This document shows positions 1 through 10,929 of a stretch of 64,000 nt of DNA, in pieces. The first letter of the stretch is position 1. Each line of letters starts with the position of its first letter. The translations under genes and the position numbers were made by a program. The notes under the pieces are model-generated. The model saw only the letters and a program-made list of their open reading frames with translations. It searched no databases and had not been told where the DNA came from. Where the stretch lies: contig KL197780.1 in assembly GCA_000697665.1 (NCBI GenBank), positions 25,204 to 89,203 on the forward strand, written 5' to 3'. The DNA comes from Jaapia argillacea MUCL 33604 (taxonomy: Eukaryota; Basidiomycota; Agaricomycetes; Jaapiales; Jaapiaceae).

Positions 1-3000
1 GCATCACATGCACGGCTGGGGGTGTTTGGGGGAGAATCTTGAGGTGGATTTGCCCTTTAACACAGATCAGAAGTTGAAAAGAAGTCTAATGGGGCCTTGA
101 AACTCACATCTGAAGGGTGGGTGTTCAAAGCAGCTTCAACTCAAGTCCAATCAGACAGGATCAGTCTGATCAAGTTGTGATCAAAGCATAATCAGGGCAA
201 AAATACCTCAAAAAATCGATTTATTTGACCTTTTTCCAAGTCAGAGGACCTTTCCCAGGTGTATTTTCGAAGATCTGAACAGAAAACCCCACAGAAAGAG
301 GGGAATGAGTGAAAGAAACAGCTTGAGCAGCCAATTCTCGTGAGTTTGCAATGTGGGAGCCTGCCACATGTCTCGTGGACCCGCGAGACCCGCGAGACCA
401 CGGACCGCAGACCACGGAGACATCCGAGGTGGCTGAGGCATTGGTTGTGTTTGACGTTTCTCTCCCAAAACGGAAATTAACCACCCTCTCTTAGGGAGCA
501 CAGCCGAGCTGACTAACACTTAGCTAAAAAATCACGTGTGCACGTGACATCCTTCCCTTCATATATTAGGATGTCATTTTTTGTGTACTGTACATTTTCG
601 ACCAACCCGGCGGTCACACGTCACAAGCGCCCTCAAATCACCAGCTTGGGGCACCCTGTCCGGTGTCACAGAACTTTCTGCCGCCTGTGACAGGTAAAGA
701 AATATATTCAATCTTCTCACAATTTTCTGAAAAAATCCTGCCTGCAGCGCAAACGGTGCCAAAGTGACCAAATCAGGTCTGCATTGCCATTGTAGACTGG
801 GTTTCGCTCTCAGACCGCCTCTTGGGGCATACTGAAGCTCCTGCCACTGCAGATGGAGGTCGATAAAGGGCCTTGCCATATTGCTCCCACATCAATTCCC
901 CGATGTAACATATTTGGCGCCCTATAACCTCTCAACATACTGGTTACTGTACTTGCAATATGTCCTCTCGTATATCCCTGAAATATGGCGGGCGGTCGTA
1001 TTTAGAATAAGAACGCTTAAAATTACTATATTAGGAAGTAAAAATGCGGATATATTTTAAATATGGTATTTAGATATGGTGCAGCCTTGTACGAATTCCA
1101 GTACTTTCAAATTTTCTAAGGCTATATTCAGTGGAGATAGCCTCCTGTATATTATTCATCAGTATTTCGATATGGTGGTAATATGGTGGACACCTTTATC
1201 CAGCCATGTCTGCAGTGTGCGAACAAAAATCCTGCTGCCGTCGACCTGCTGTCACAGGTCATACCCAACATCACCAGCCCGCCGGCTTGAGGTTGGTGGT
1301 CACTTGTCACAAGGGCCGCCGGATTGCTCGAAAATGTACAGTAATAGTAAGTTTAACCGTGACGGAGGAAAGGATCGGACTTGGCACGTGCTGGACCGAG
1401 CAGTCAGCCACGTGGAGATTCCAATTTCCCTTTCCGTTGCACCCAACTCGCAGTTCCAGTTCACCATGTTCCCTCGAGATGTAAATTTTCTACAGTCGCA
1501 CTTCCAAAACATTGTTCGGTCTCCCCAGTTAAGCCACCCAGGGTCTTGAGTCGTCCCCTGCTATCATAACACTTCCGGGCATCTATTTCATGAACTGATC
1601 AACTTGGAAACGGTCTACCAAGTGCCCAAGGTTTCCTGCGATATCCGGTGCGCTATCGCCGCGAGGCCCGCATCTCCAGGCATACTTTGTCTCTCTCGCC
1701 ACAATTGACAAGCGCCGAGAGCTCTTGTCCCTCATTCTCGCTTGTGAGTTTCAAGACTTCCACTTCTAGACGGCGGAGACCGTTCATCCCTCTGAACTTG
1801 CAGATATGCAGATTATCCCATCGATTGCATTCGCACACCAACTAATGAAATTTCGCTTGGGGAAGTGTTAATGGGTGGTGCTCATGAAGTAGGTCAGGAT
1901 GGTATCCAATGATCCACTTTTCGGTGAGTTCTACGGAACTTTGTGATGGGTTATCACGGGCTAATAAAGGTCTGGTTAAGGAGTATCTTCTACATCCACC
2001 CTTCTCATGTAAACTCGGCAATGATATCCGCCCCTCTCAACAGTTTTCTGGTATATTCTGTATCAGGTTTGATTTGCCCCAGCAATGGCGCAAACCATGC
2101 TCGTAAACTTTTCCTGAACTCGACGAGGTAGTACGTGAATTCCTCACCCTACCGCAAGTCCAAACTTCACTGTCAGAGCTTGATTCAATTGTGCGAAGTC
2201 AAACGGAATCGACGTACGTCTACCGTCTTTTCTCTCCCCATCAAGACCTTACCTAAGAACCACTCTTTCTTGCGATATGCCACCCAGACCAGATCACCGT
2301 TCTAGAAAGTAGGACCTCGTTAATTCAATCCCGTTTCTTCGCGATCTCGAGAAGGCACCTACATCAAACGAGTATGGCCATCGTTCATCAATGCTATGGG
2401 GTGCAAATGCGCCCTTCCTCTCGGTGTATTCCCTCAAAACCTGCTCTAGCGGAGGGTCATCTTTCATATCCTCCACCTCGTCATCATCAATCTCGAAGTT
2501 GAGTGTTGATGGTTGTAGGGGCGGCTTTCGAGGGGGTGCGGGAGTACGTCGATAAGAACGTGTGGAGGGTGGGGCTTCGACTTTGAGTGGTACGAAGACT
2601 TTGGGCCGTTGAGCACTGAGAAACATCGAGGTGAAGGAGATGGGTGGTTGGTTGGTTGGCAGAGCGAGCAAGGTCGGAAAGTTCTTATGGTTGATTCGGT
2701 GGCATGGCTCCACCTTCGTGGCCCACTGCTACAGTGCACGGTGGCATACACGACGAGCCCTTTGTGTACTGTGGCCTGGTCTTTGACGTAGCCAAGTGTG
2801 GACAGTGCTCCACCTATCCGGGTGTGTTGTAACGGATCGGCTGAAATACAAGCGTCCGGTGTGTGGCAACTGGTGGCGACTCTCATGCTCGTCGTACCCC
2901 TCGACTGCGATGTTTCCCTGCAACTCACGTAGAGAATCCCCATGTCTAATGACGAGTGTCTAACGAGGAGTTGCGGGGTTGCTGACAAGCGCGACACCCT

Positions 3001-4386
3001 GAAGTTTGAACTTCAGATCAGCAGACACTGCTATCGAATTCTTCGTACGACCCATACGAGGGGTAACATTCCGAATTACCATCCCATGCACAACATGTTT
3101 CTACTTGCCGATCAGTTCATCGATGGGATAGATGGGTCTCCCGATCGGAATGGAATGGGCGCTCAATGATTGACGGATGCTATCGCGACTTCGAGAGAGC
3201 TCCTCCCAACCCCCAAGTCATATATTATGCATGGCGCGAATTTGGGCAAAAGCAGTGAAAGTGCCTCCGTTGTCAGCCCAAGTTGCGCAAGGCGACGATG
3301 ATATCAAACTCGAATATGTCTGATCTAGAGAAGGTGACATCGCCAACCCTCTCCCGACAAAATGGCGCACTTAGAGGGTTAGTATCAAGAAAGACAGGGA
3401 TGTGAGTCGATACATACGTCGAGAGTACGCCTGGGGCAGGTCCCATTTCTCCAAAGAGGTAACGAACGAGAGTTCTGGATGGTACACGAAATCTCTGTGA
3501 ATGATGGTTCATGCTACTACTTGCCGGTGACTGAAGTCTCCCTACGGAGAGAAACCAGAAAAACGAGCTGATAGGCGTTGATCCGTCATTCACAAGATTA
3601 TCCCGGTGATCTTCATCAGTGACGATAGATGGCCTGATAGAAGGGCAATCTATCCTGACGTTACGGAGACTACCTGGAGATCTGCCGCGCATGAGTGAGG
3701 GGCTGGTGTCCCAGCAAGCTACTAGAAAGAAACCGATGCCAAGGTCCGAGAAGATCATTGAAGCACCTGAGGGAGGACTCCGCGTAGAATCCACCAACAG
3801 GACAAGTAATCACAGGCTCCACAACTTCAGCGATCGAAGTCTCGAGACACATGCCCGTGGCTCGTTCCGTCTTGATGTGGGCAAACTTGGAGCTTTGGGC
3901 ATGGCGGATGCATGTTGGCTGTTTCCATAGTGCGAATGTACCGAAGCAAGAGGAGAGGTCGGTCCGATCTGAGAAATTTGCTCCAGGAGCTTCGTCTTGA
4001 ACCATGGTCAGCCCAGACCGGCCAGAGAACATCCCATGTCTTCTCCGCACAAAGGCCAAGCTCAGAACAGGTACGAAGTACGGCATAGACAGAGAGCGGA
4101 TATTTTGGACGACTTGGGGTGCAATATGTTGGCGAACAAGCAAGGCGAGGATGGTCGGAGTACATTATCCCACGGTATGCTTGTCTGGCCTGGACAACGA
4201 TTTGTATTTCAACACCACCTCGAACCACAGTCTCGACCACTTCGACCAGTCTTCACCCTATCCTGGCCCGCGGCATGGTAACCCGGAAACCACCTCGCCG
4301 CCTTGCCTGCATCCTCCGAGTCACTTGGTGTGGGGAAAGGCAAAGATCAAGGACCCTTTTAAATACTTGACGGTTCGGTCTGCGTC
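1..4386. other. No convincing gene; AT-rich and weak ORFs
   Basis: Several short overlapping ORFs occur on both strands but none shows a recognisable domain or a consistent spliced frame. The stretch around 900-1200 is AT-rich and repeats the hexamer ATATGG several times. A palindromic E-box-like cluster (two CACGTG motifs about 10 bp apart) lies near 531-548. Antisense ORFs at 3273-4240 overlap in different frames and could be exons of an unrecognised minus-strand gene. The rest looks like intergenic or decayed sequence. Confidence 0.4.
2294..2713 (-). CDS. Hypothetical ORF, weak support
   Basis: This minus-strand ORF encodes about 139 residues with a proline-rich middle, an acidic stretch (EIDDDEVEDMKDD) and a basic C-terminus. 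I do not recognise it. Another minus-strand ORF overlaps it upstream in a different frame, so an intron or frameshift may be involved. It is listed only because its composition is more protein-like than its surroundings. It may be spurious. Confidence 0.2.
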   Translation of the reverse strand: MEPCHRINHKNFPTLLALPTNQPPISFTSMFLSAQRPKVFVPLKVEAPPSTRSYRRTPAPPRKPPLQPSTLNFEIDDDEVEDMKDDPPLEQVLREYTERKGAFAPHSIDERWPYSFDVGAFSRSRRNGIELTRSYFLER

Positions 4387-4449
4387 TTGCTCTGCTTTCC
4401 ACCTTACCAACACATTCTCCACTCCAGATTGCCCGGTAACCTATCGTTC

Positions 4450-5500
4450 ATGTCGTCTGTTTCATATCGCGATCCTCTTGCTACACCGGTGATGGAGAAA
4501 TCGTGCCCGTTCGCCTCCACCGAGCATCTCAATCCACCCGACGAGCACGATGCCGCATCCATTCTCTCAACCCCCACCACCGTGAGCAATACTGGCAGTG
4601 ACGATTCACACGAGCCGATGCCTCAAGGCTCCTCGACGCCTCAAAAATGTCCTGTCATTTTCACGCAAGAGGTTGACCCAGTCCTCATCCGCGTGTCGCT
4701 GGACGATCGCATTGCATACCTCACCGATTTCCTCGGATTCACCTCACACGACGCGAAGATCATCAGCAGGATTGCGCCCTTGGTCAACGGTCTCATCCCA
4801 GACCTAGTTGATGATATGTATGCGAAGTTGTTCGAGTTTGATATCACGAAGAAGGTATTTATGCAGAGGAATCAGGTGTGTAATCGATCTATTGTTCGTT
4901 CCCGGATGTGTTCCTGAATTTCAAGGATAGGGCTTCGATGGTCCTCTTCCTTCAAAACTTGAAGATCTGACCTTGGATAGCGCACAAATCAAATTCCGAA
5001 AGGTCGGTTGCTGTCCCTTGCTTCTCCTTGTCCCATCTAACAGCCCCGATCAGGTTTTCATGAAGTCCTGGGCACGGCGAGTCCTGACCTCCGACTACAC
5101 CTCAGGAAAGACGTGGGCATATATGGACAAAGTTGGGATCATGCACACGGGCGTTTCGCCCTTCAAGCATCAGCGAACAATGGGCATCGCGCCACTTAAT
5201 GTACCATGTTCGTTGTTGCTGAAATCCCATCCTGTTGCCCTGATCTTGATCGCTGACATCTTTCGTTCTGGTGAATAGACCGCGATTGCGCTCTCATGTT
5301 AGGATGGGTCCAGCAAGTTTTGATGCGGGCCGTTCTTAAAGTGCCCAATGATAAACTCAGTCCCGATGATAAGGCCGAGGCCATAACAGCGATTAACAAG
5401 GTTCGTCTTTTCACTCTGCCATCGCGACATCAAACTGATCCACTTTCAGATCATCTGGATACAAAACGACCTCTTCTCCCGCCATTACATCAATGAGTAA
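4450..5500 (+). CDS. Protoglobin / globin-sensor domain protein
   Basis: Five exons give a 274-residue protein: 4450-4875, 4931-5002, 5054-5207, 5279-5400 and 5450-5500. All junctions are GT-AG and the phases agree. After a Ser/Pro-rich N-terminus (about 1-75), residues 80-274 follow the protoglobin (globin-coupled sensor) fold known from fungal proteins: a conserved KVGIMHTG segment whose His197 would be the proximal heme ligand, then FKHQ, and the C-terminal run IIWIQNDLFSRHYI. There is no transmembrane segment or fused signalling domain, so it is a stand-alone heme or gas-sensing domain by inference. An upstream in-frame ATG at 4387 would add 21 residues. I prefer 4450 because the extra segment looks like leader sequence. 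Fold assignment is good; physiological role is unknown. Confidence 0.85.
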
Positions 5501-5942
5501 ACGGCCCCTCACACCCCCTTAAACTCTCGCTCGGCGCTGCTAGTTTTTGAGAGACTGAGGGCGAGATATCTCTAAGCCGGGTCACGCTGCGTGGGTTGGG
5601 GTTTGTGACCGTTGGTGATCTCGCGGACGTCGTTTGTCTTTCCCAAGATATGGCAGGGGGGGAGAGCCTTGTACAGCATATCAGTCTCGCTGCTGTAGTT
5701 TTCACGATCTCACGCATGGGTCTTGGTCTTCCATATCTATTGGCTTGTCAATCACTACTCACGGCTAGCCACGCTCATAGGCGTTGATGCTGGTAATTCA
5801 CATCCTTGAACGATCGTCCTTCCTCCCATGTGAATGTCGACCCCCGATTCCCAAATGCGAAATGATAAACTGAGAAGATGATGGTGAAACCTACTACAGG
5901 TAAGGGTATATCACAGCGGGGTACCCATTGCAGTCGTGTCCT
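5501..5942. other. Convergent intergenic region
   Basis: This spacer lies between the 3' ends of the protoglobin gene (+) and the membrane protein gene (-). It must hold both 3' untranslated regions. Short ORFs on both strands show no family resemblance. I see no repeat or RNA gene. Confidence 0.5.
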
Positions 5943-8030
5943 TCATGCCAGTTCCGATTCCTCCGCGGGTGATACACGTTGGTACGTCGGTCGATACGAC
6001 GCAGACGGGCACTCCGGACCTGTACTCGAACCAGCGTTCGCATCAACTTTGTCACCACCGTCTAAAACTCTCAGAACTTGTACAGCCCATGCCACAGTTC
6101 CCAAAGTAAACGGTTCCCTCTTCCGCTTCCCATCCCCAACCCCCAGTCCAAGTAACAGAGCCAAAACCGTCGCGACACCCAAAAGTGAGGCATAAACGAT
6201 GAAAAGAAGCTTGCTAGATGCAAAGGCTAATCGTGGTTCTCCTTGCTCAGCCTCAACGGAGACGGTAGTGAACGTCGGGATAGCTGAGCCGATTGAATAG
6301 TACCCGTCGGTATAAGCTTTAGAAGCTGAGCCAAAGAAAATGTCCATATTGTTATTGATAGATTCGATATCGAGTGGTGGGACACCCATTGGGTAATTGG
6401 TGAGGTTAAGAGAAGGATCGACCAGGAAGAGAAGTTCGCAGATGTAATTGATGATCATCTTTGCTGTGTTTTGTAATTCTTGTTCACTGACGGGTCCGAG
6501 GAGACCTGACGAGAGGATGACGTTGGCAGCGGAGATTGGTATGTTCCCTACTGTCGAAGGGAGTCCTGATTGGACAACTGTGAGCGTGTTGTCGACGTCG
6601 AGTCGTACGCGACCGCCGGATACGGATGGTTTGGGGTCGCAAAGGAGGATAGTTGTTAAAGGCGTTGTCGAGTTGGTCAGGTTGTAGGCGGATGGGATAC
6701 CAGTTAGGTCGAGGAAATAGTAGGTGTCATGCACCATCAGGGATTGGTTCCCGCCTTGAAGGACATAGGCCGAAAGACTACTATTGGCTTGAAAATCCGT
6801 TTGTGCGAGAGGTAGAATGGCTTGGAGGAAAGGTCAGAAGGAAACTGAAAATCGAACGAAGGGTATTCAGAAACTCACTACCATAAGTCGTTGCTGGCAA
6901 ATTCGAAATAGAACCGAGCTCATCCCATACCGTCCAATTGATATTGTTGACGATATATATGGGTGCATCTCCGAATAACTCATCTGCAAGAGTCGGCACC
7001 TCCCATTGGCATGCAAACTCATAATGGACCACGTCGCTCAGATACTCAATTGCTCCACTCCCATTCGATGGTAACCCAAGAGGCGGCCAACCGACGACCC
7101 AACCCTTCGGATTCTCATAACCATACCTCGACTTTTCAACTTGTTCCAAACGGGTGATGAGCCATGCTCTCTCAATAGCGTCATAGGTGCTGTGATGGAA
7201 TTCGAAAGGGATGCCGAGGGTGATGGTCATATTACCGATGGAGAGTGACATGGATTGAGGGACGAGGACGTTAACGATGCTGATGACGCCTGGAGCGATA
7301 GCTGCGAGGCCCATGAACACCAACGAGCTGAAGTACGCGATTCGATATGACCGACTCGCTTTTGAGTCGACGGAGTGACGAAGGCGATCGACCTGTCCGG
7401 AAGTCAAGGTGGACACTCGATCGGTTTTACCTACGATCAAAGTCCCCGTACTGGAAACTAGATGGGACCATTCGCCACTGAAGACAAAGGTGACGACGTC
7501 ACGAACTGGGAACAATGCCAGGGTTTGCCATGCGACGCTGAGGATGGTTAGGGCCCCTTTGACTTCTTTTTGCCTGGTGTTCCCCATGGAAGGGATGACG
7601 ATGGGTTTTACGAGACAATAGGCGGCGAGGGCGAGGTAGAGGAGTTCCAAGCTGAGGAATGCCGCGACGCGGAACCAGCGATCGAGCTAGGATTGGCTGT
7701 CAGTAGGAGATGTAGGCAGTGAGGCGATTGAGACGAACGGGATGGTCCAACATAACGCTCCGGAATTTAGATCAGAACTTCGAGCGTGCGCTTCCGTGGA
7801 GGCTGGTATTAGGAAAGAGCGTAAGGCACGCTCGATGATAGTTGAGGGACCTGCAGGTTTAAGCAGGGTCGTAAGACTGGTGGACGCGCCCCGAAGAATA
7901 TATAATGAAAAACATGCCTCTGCATAGCTCTCATCGCTAAAGCAGTGATTAACCTTCTCCCAACGAGCACTAGCGCATTCGGGATCTCCGATGATAATTG
8001 CTTGCAGGTCACGAGAATTCGAGGATGACT
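5943..8030 (-). CDS. Multi-pass membrane glycoprotein, unknown function
   Basis: Reading right to left, exons are 8030-7735, 7686-6879 and 6820-5943. The last junction is well supported (GTGAGT donor, phase preserved). The first intron donor is weaker, and an upstream exon with the true ATG is probably missing from my model. The first exon encodes a Cys-containing luminal-looking segment (IIGDPECASARWEKVNHC). Hydrophobic segments follow: AAFLSLELLYLALAAYC, a stretch around VKGALTILSVAWQTLALF, YFSSLVFMGLAAIAPGVISI, and near the C-terminus LLFIVYASLLGVATVLALLL. Between the last two lies a large domain with many N-glycosylation sequons (NMT, NGS, NWT, NSS, NLT). I do not recognise the family. 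A decayed copy of the first membrane segment lies at 20574-20712 on the same strand. Confidence 0.6.
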
Positions 8031-8449
8031 CTGTAGACTACACCGAGAAAGAACAGGGGCAGGCGTTGAAGGAAGCTTATCTAGGATGGATCAGGGTCGA
8101 GGGTGATACTGCGGCGTGAGCAGGGCAAGCCACCCGCGCATGCATTCTAGTTGGGTGTCGAGATTGTGAGTCCGCGGTCACGTTGGTGTCTGGCAGTGGA
8201 GATGGAGACGAAATGATGATGATATGTGAGATTCGAGAGTGTATCCAACATCGCTCAGTGTGGACGTTGTGCAGGGCGCTGGCGGAGAAGGTTGATGATA
8301 GAGGCCGGTTCAAGTTGAAGAAAAGTCGGGGCAACGGATCAAATCGATCAAACGTCTCAACTCCGATCACTATCCACGTGACACCAGTTTAGGTACACAC
8401 TTTACGTGCGAGTCCGTCAAGCTTCCTCGAGTCCGACCCCCGGTCAACT
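8031..8449. other. Divergent intergenic / promoter region
   Basis: This lies between two divergent genes, the membrane protein (-) and the coiled-coil protein (+). It probably contains both promoters and the missing 5' exon of the membrane protein: a hydrophobic reading near 8040-8080 (ISFLQRLPLFFLGVVY) on the minus strand may belong to it. No other structure was seen. Confidence 0.4.
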
Positions 8450-10578
8450 ATGTACTTACATTTCCATCCCAACCCACTCCTTCCACAAATGAAAAAAGAC
8501 GGGCTCCCCCACTTCTCCTCTCTTGCAGATTGCATCCAAAAAGCTCGCACGCACCCTCTCCTCGTGAGCCTCTCTCCACTCACGCGCACCCGCCTCCTAC
8601 CATTCTGCAATCAATTCTTCAAAAATGGTGTGGTGGACGAAGACCTCATATTATACTATGCTGCGAATTTGAGGGCGTATGAAGATTGGCTTTTGAATAA
8701 TCCTGTTGTTAGGGATGTGGATGAGGAGGATTGGGAGTGGGCTTGGACTTTGGGTGTTCGATCGTACGCCGAGTCTTTCCTTCTCCTCTTTTATTTTGGC
8801 AGGGGTGCCCGAGTGTTGATATTTGTTTTGTGGTTTCGTAGCAGTTTACTGGGATGATACCACCTGTTATGAGAGTTGTGATGAGGAGACTGTTGATGCA
8901 AATTGGTGGGTCGGACCTCTATGCCGACGCCGACTCCGACTCACCCTGTAAGTTTCTACTTGCTCTCTCAACACCTCCCGAGCTCAAGTAAATTTATTTG
9001 TAAGTAGGTAAACTTCACACCGACGGACAACCCTTCGAGCGTTTTGTCAAAGCACATGCCGAAGAGGGGGAGTCGGAGTCGGAGTCGGTAAGAAACATTC
9101 CCCCCATTCACAACCCAAATCCAAACACTCATCTTATACCCCAAACTCAGCAAAACCGGACCCATCATCCGTGGTTTGAACCGCTCACGACACCCTCTCC
9201 GACATCCCCGAGCGTCCAAGCCCGGTTGGACCGTATTTACCAGAAATGTCGCACCAAGAAGACTCGTGAGGAAGTGGAGAGGCTCGCAAAGGTTTGTGCG
9301 TTCGGAGAGGCGATGCCGACCTCTGGGGGTGACCTATCCGGAGAGTCAGCGCCGCCATCCGCTTCGCATCTTCCTAGGCCGGCAGCGGCGGTTGAAGTCC
9401 CCGTATCGGCGAACGCCCTCGGGAAACGGAAAGCGGGAGAAATGGATGGGACAGATGGCGTATTCGTTCGAGACAGCCTCCCCAAGCGCAGTCGCAACGA
9501 CCTTTTCAAGGAGGTCCCTGCAGCGGGGAACTCCAGTACGAAAGAAGGCCGGGGGAGCCTCACCCATCAGTATCTCAGCAAGGGAATTGATTTTGGACCT
9601 TTCAGTCGGCCGAAATTTCCGTATTCCCTTTCGGTAATGTCGCGTGGACAAGCAGAGAACGCTGGACTTCAACCTGAATCGACTTCTTCGGCAGGGATGC
9701 CTGGTGCCAACCCTGTGTTTCGTCTTACTCCACTCTCATTGCCACCCCTACCACCGTATCCCAGATCAGAAACTACGAGTGGGGGCCTCGTCAATGAGAT
9801 CCCCGGGAAAGTAGTTCGGTCCGAAACCACAGATGGGGCCACGCCTCAAAAGCCGACCTCCTTTGCTATCCCGGCTCGACCAATCGCCCGCCAGTGGGCT
9901 TCTTCGGGGAGATTGCTTGGTACACCCCCCGCACCTCGCTCTCTACCCCTACTGCTACCGGAAGTTCCACTGCATCCTGAATCAGCAACGGCGAATGCAC
10001 AAGCAGAGAACGCTCGCCTTACTGCCGAGAATGTTCGTCTACAGGCCGAGACTGGGCGTCTACAAGCCGAGCTTAAGCGTCTACAAGCTGAGAGTATTCG
10101 TTTGAAAAGTGAAAATTCTCGTTTAGAAGCCGAGAACACCCAACTCCTCACCTCATCCACCCTTGTCAAATCAAAAAACACCCAACTCCTCTCCTCTTTA
10201 ATATCCCTGACGAATTCCTTCACCTCTCTTCGCCTCGCATCATCAATCTCAGCCACCGCCGCCCTCACTTTCCTTCAAAAAGAAGCGGAGTTTGCGAAAT
10301 CGGTGAAAGGGAGGAAACTTACGGAGGTGTTGGAAGAGGTTCGGAGAGCGGGGAAGGTTTGTGTTATTGCCAATGCGGATTTGAAGGCGAGGGAGGAGGA
10401 GGTTGGGAAGATTGTTGATACGGTGAAGATTTTGGTTCGGGTTTTGGGAGGGGTGAGCGGGGCTCGGTGGATTGATAAGTCGGAGTTCCGGTTAGCCTTG
10501 GATTTTGTTTACAGTAGTAGGGTACGGAGTCCTACATTTGTAGCCACTCGCTACGAGAGTTTACGGTGCGTATCCTAG
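8450..10578 (+). CDS. Coiled-coil protein, unknown family
   Basis: Proposed exons 8450-8755, 8842-8947, 9008-9087 and 9151-10578 join in phase into 639 residues (626 from the alternative ATG at 8489). The N-terminal 150 residues are helix-rich and carry an acidic Trp motif (DEEDWEWAW). Exon 3 ends in Glu-Ser repeats, and the middle is Ser/Pro-rich with a basic stretch (KRKAGE, PKRSRND) that could be a nuclear signal. Residues encoded at about 9990-10140 form a regular heptad array built on repeats of RLQAE and RLxAEN, a strong parallel coiled coil. I found no homeodomain or other catalytic domain. It lies head-to-tail with the homeodomain-like gene (352 bp gap), so partnership through the coiled coil is conceivable but untested. 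The GAGTCG repeat spans the exon 3 border. Confidence 0.6.
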
Positions 10579-10929
10579 CGTTAGTTAAACGACCTTACCA
10601 GAATTTGCATTGGTACATGCCGACTTGCGGAGAGCTGACTCGGACTCGGACTCGGAGGTGCGGGATTGCCGCCTCAGAGGTCCGGGAAGTCCACTCTCGT
10701 TAGATTCATACCGGACCATGTTCATAAGTTTGTGTGATACCCATTCCATGGTCCAAGTTGTGTCTTGCGATACTGCGGCACTTGCAATCGTACATTGTCG
10801 ATTGCGGAATGTCCGATCGGCATGTCCGCAAGTCGTGACTAGGGTTAGGTTTCCAAAAGCGGACAACACGGAATTTCCGGCGCTATCCACTTGAAATTTC
10901 ATCGTTGGCTCTCTTCGTCACTGACGACG

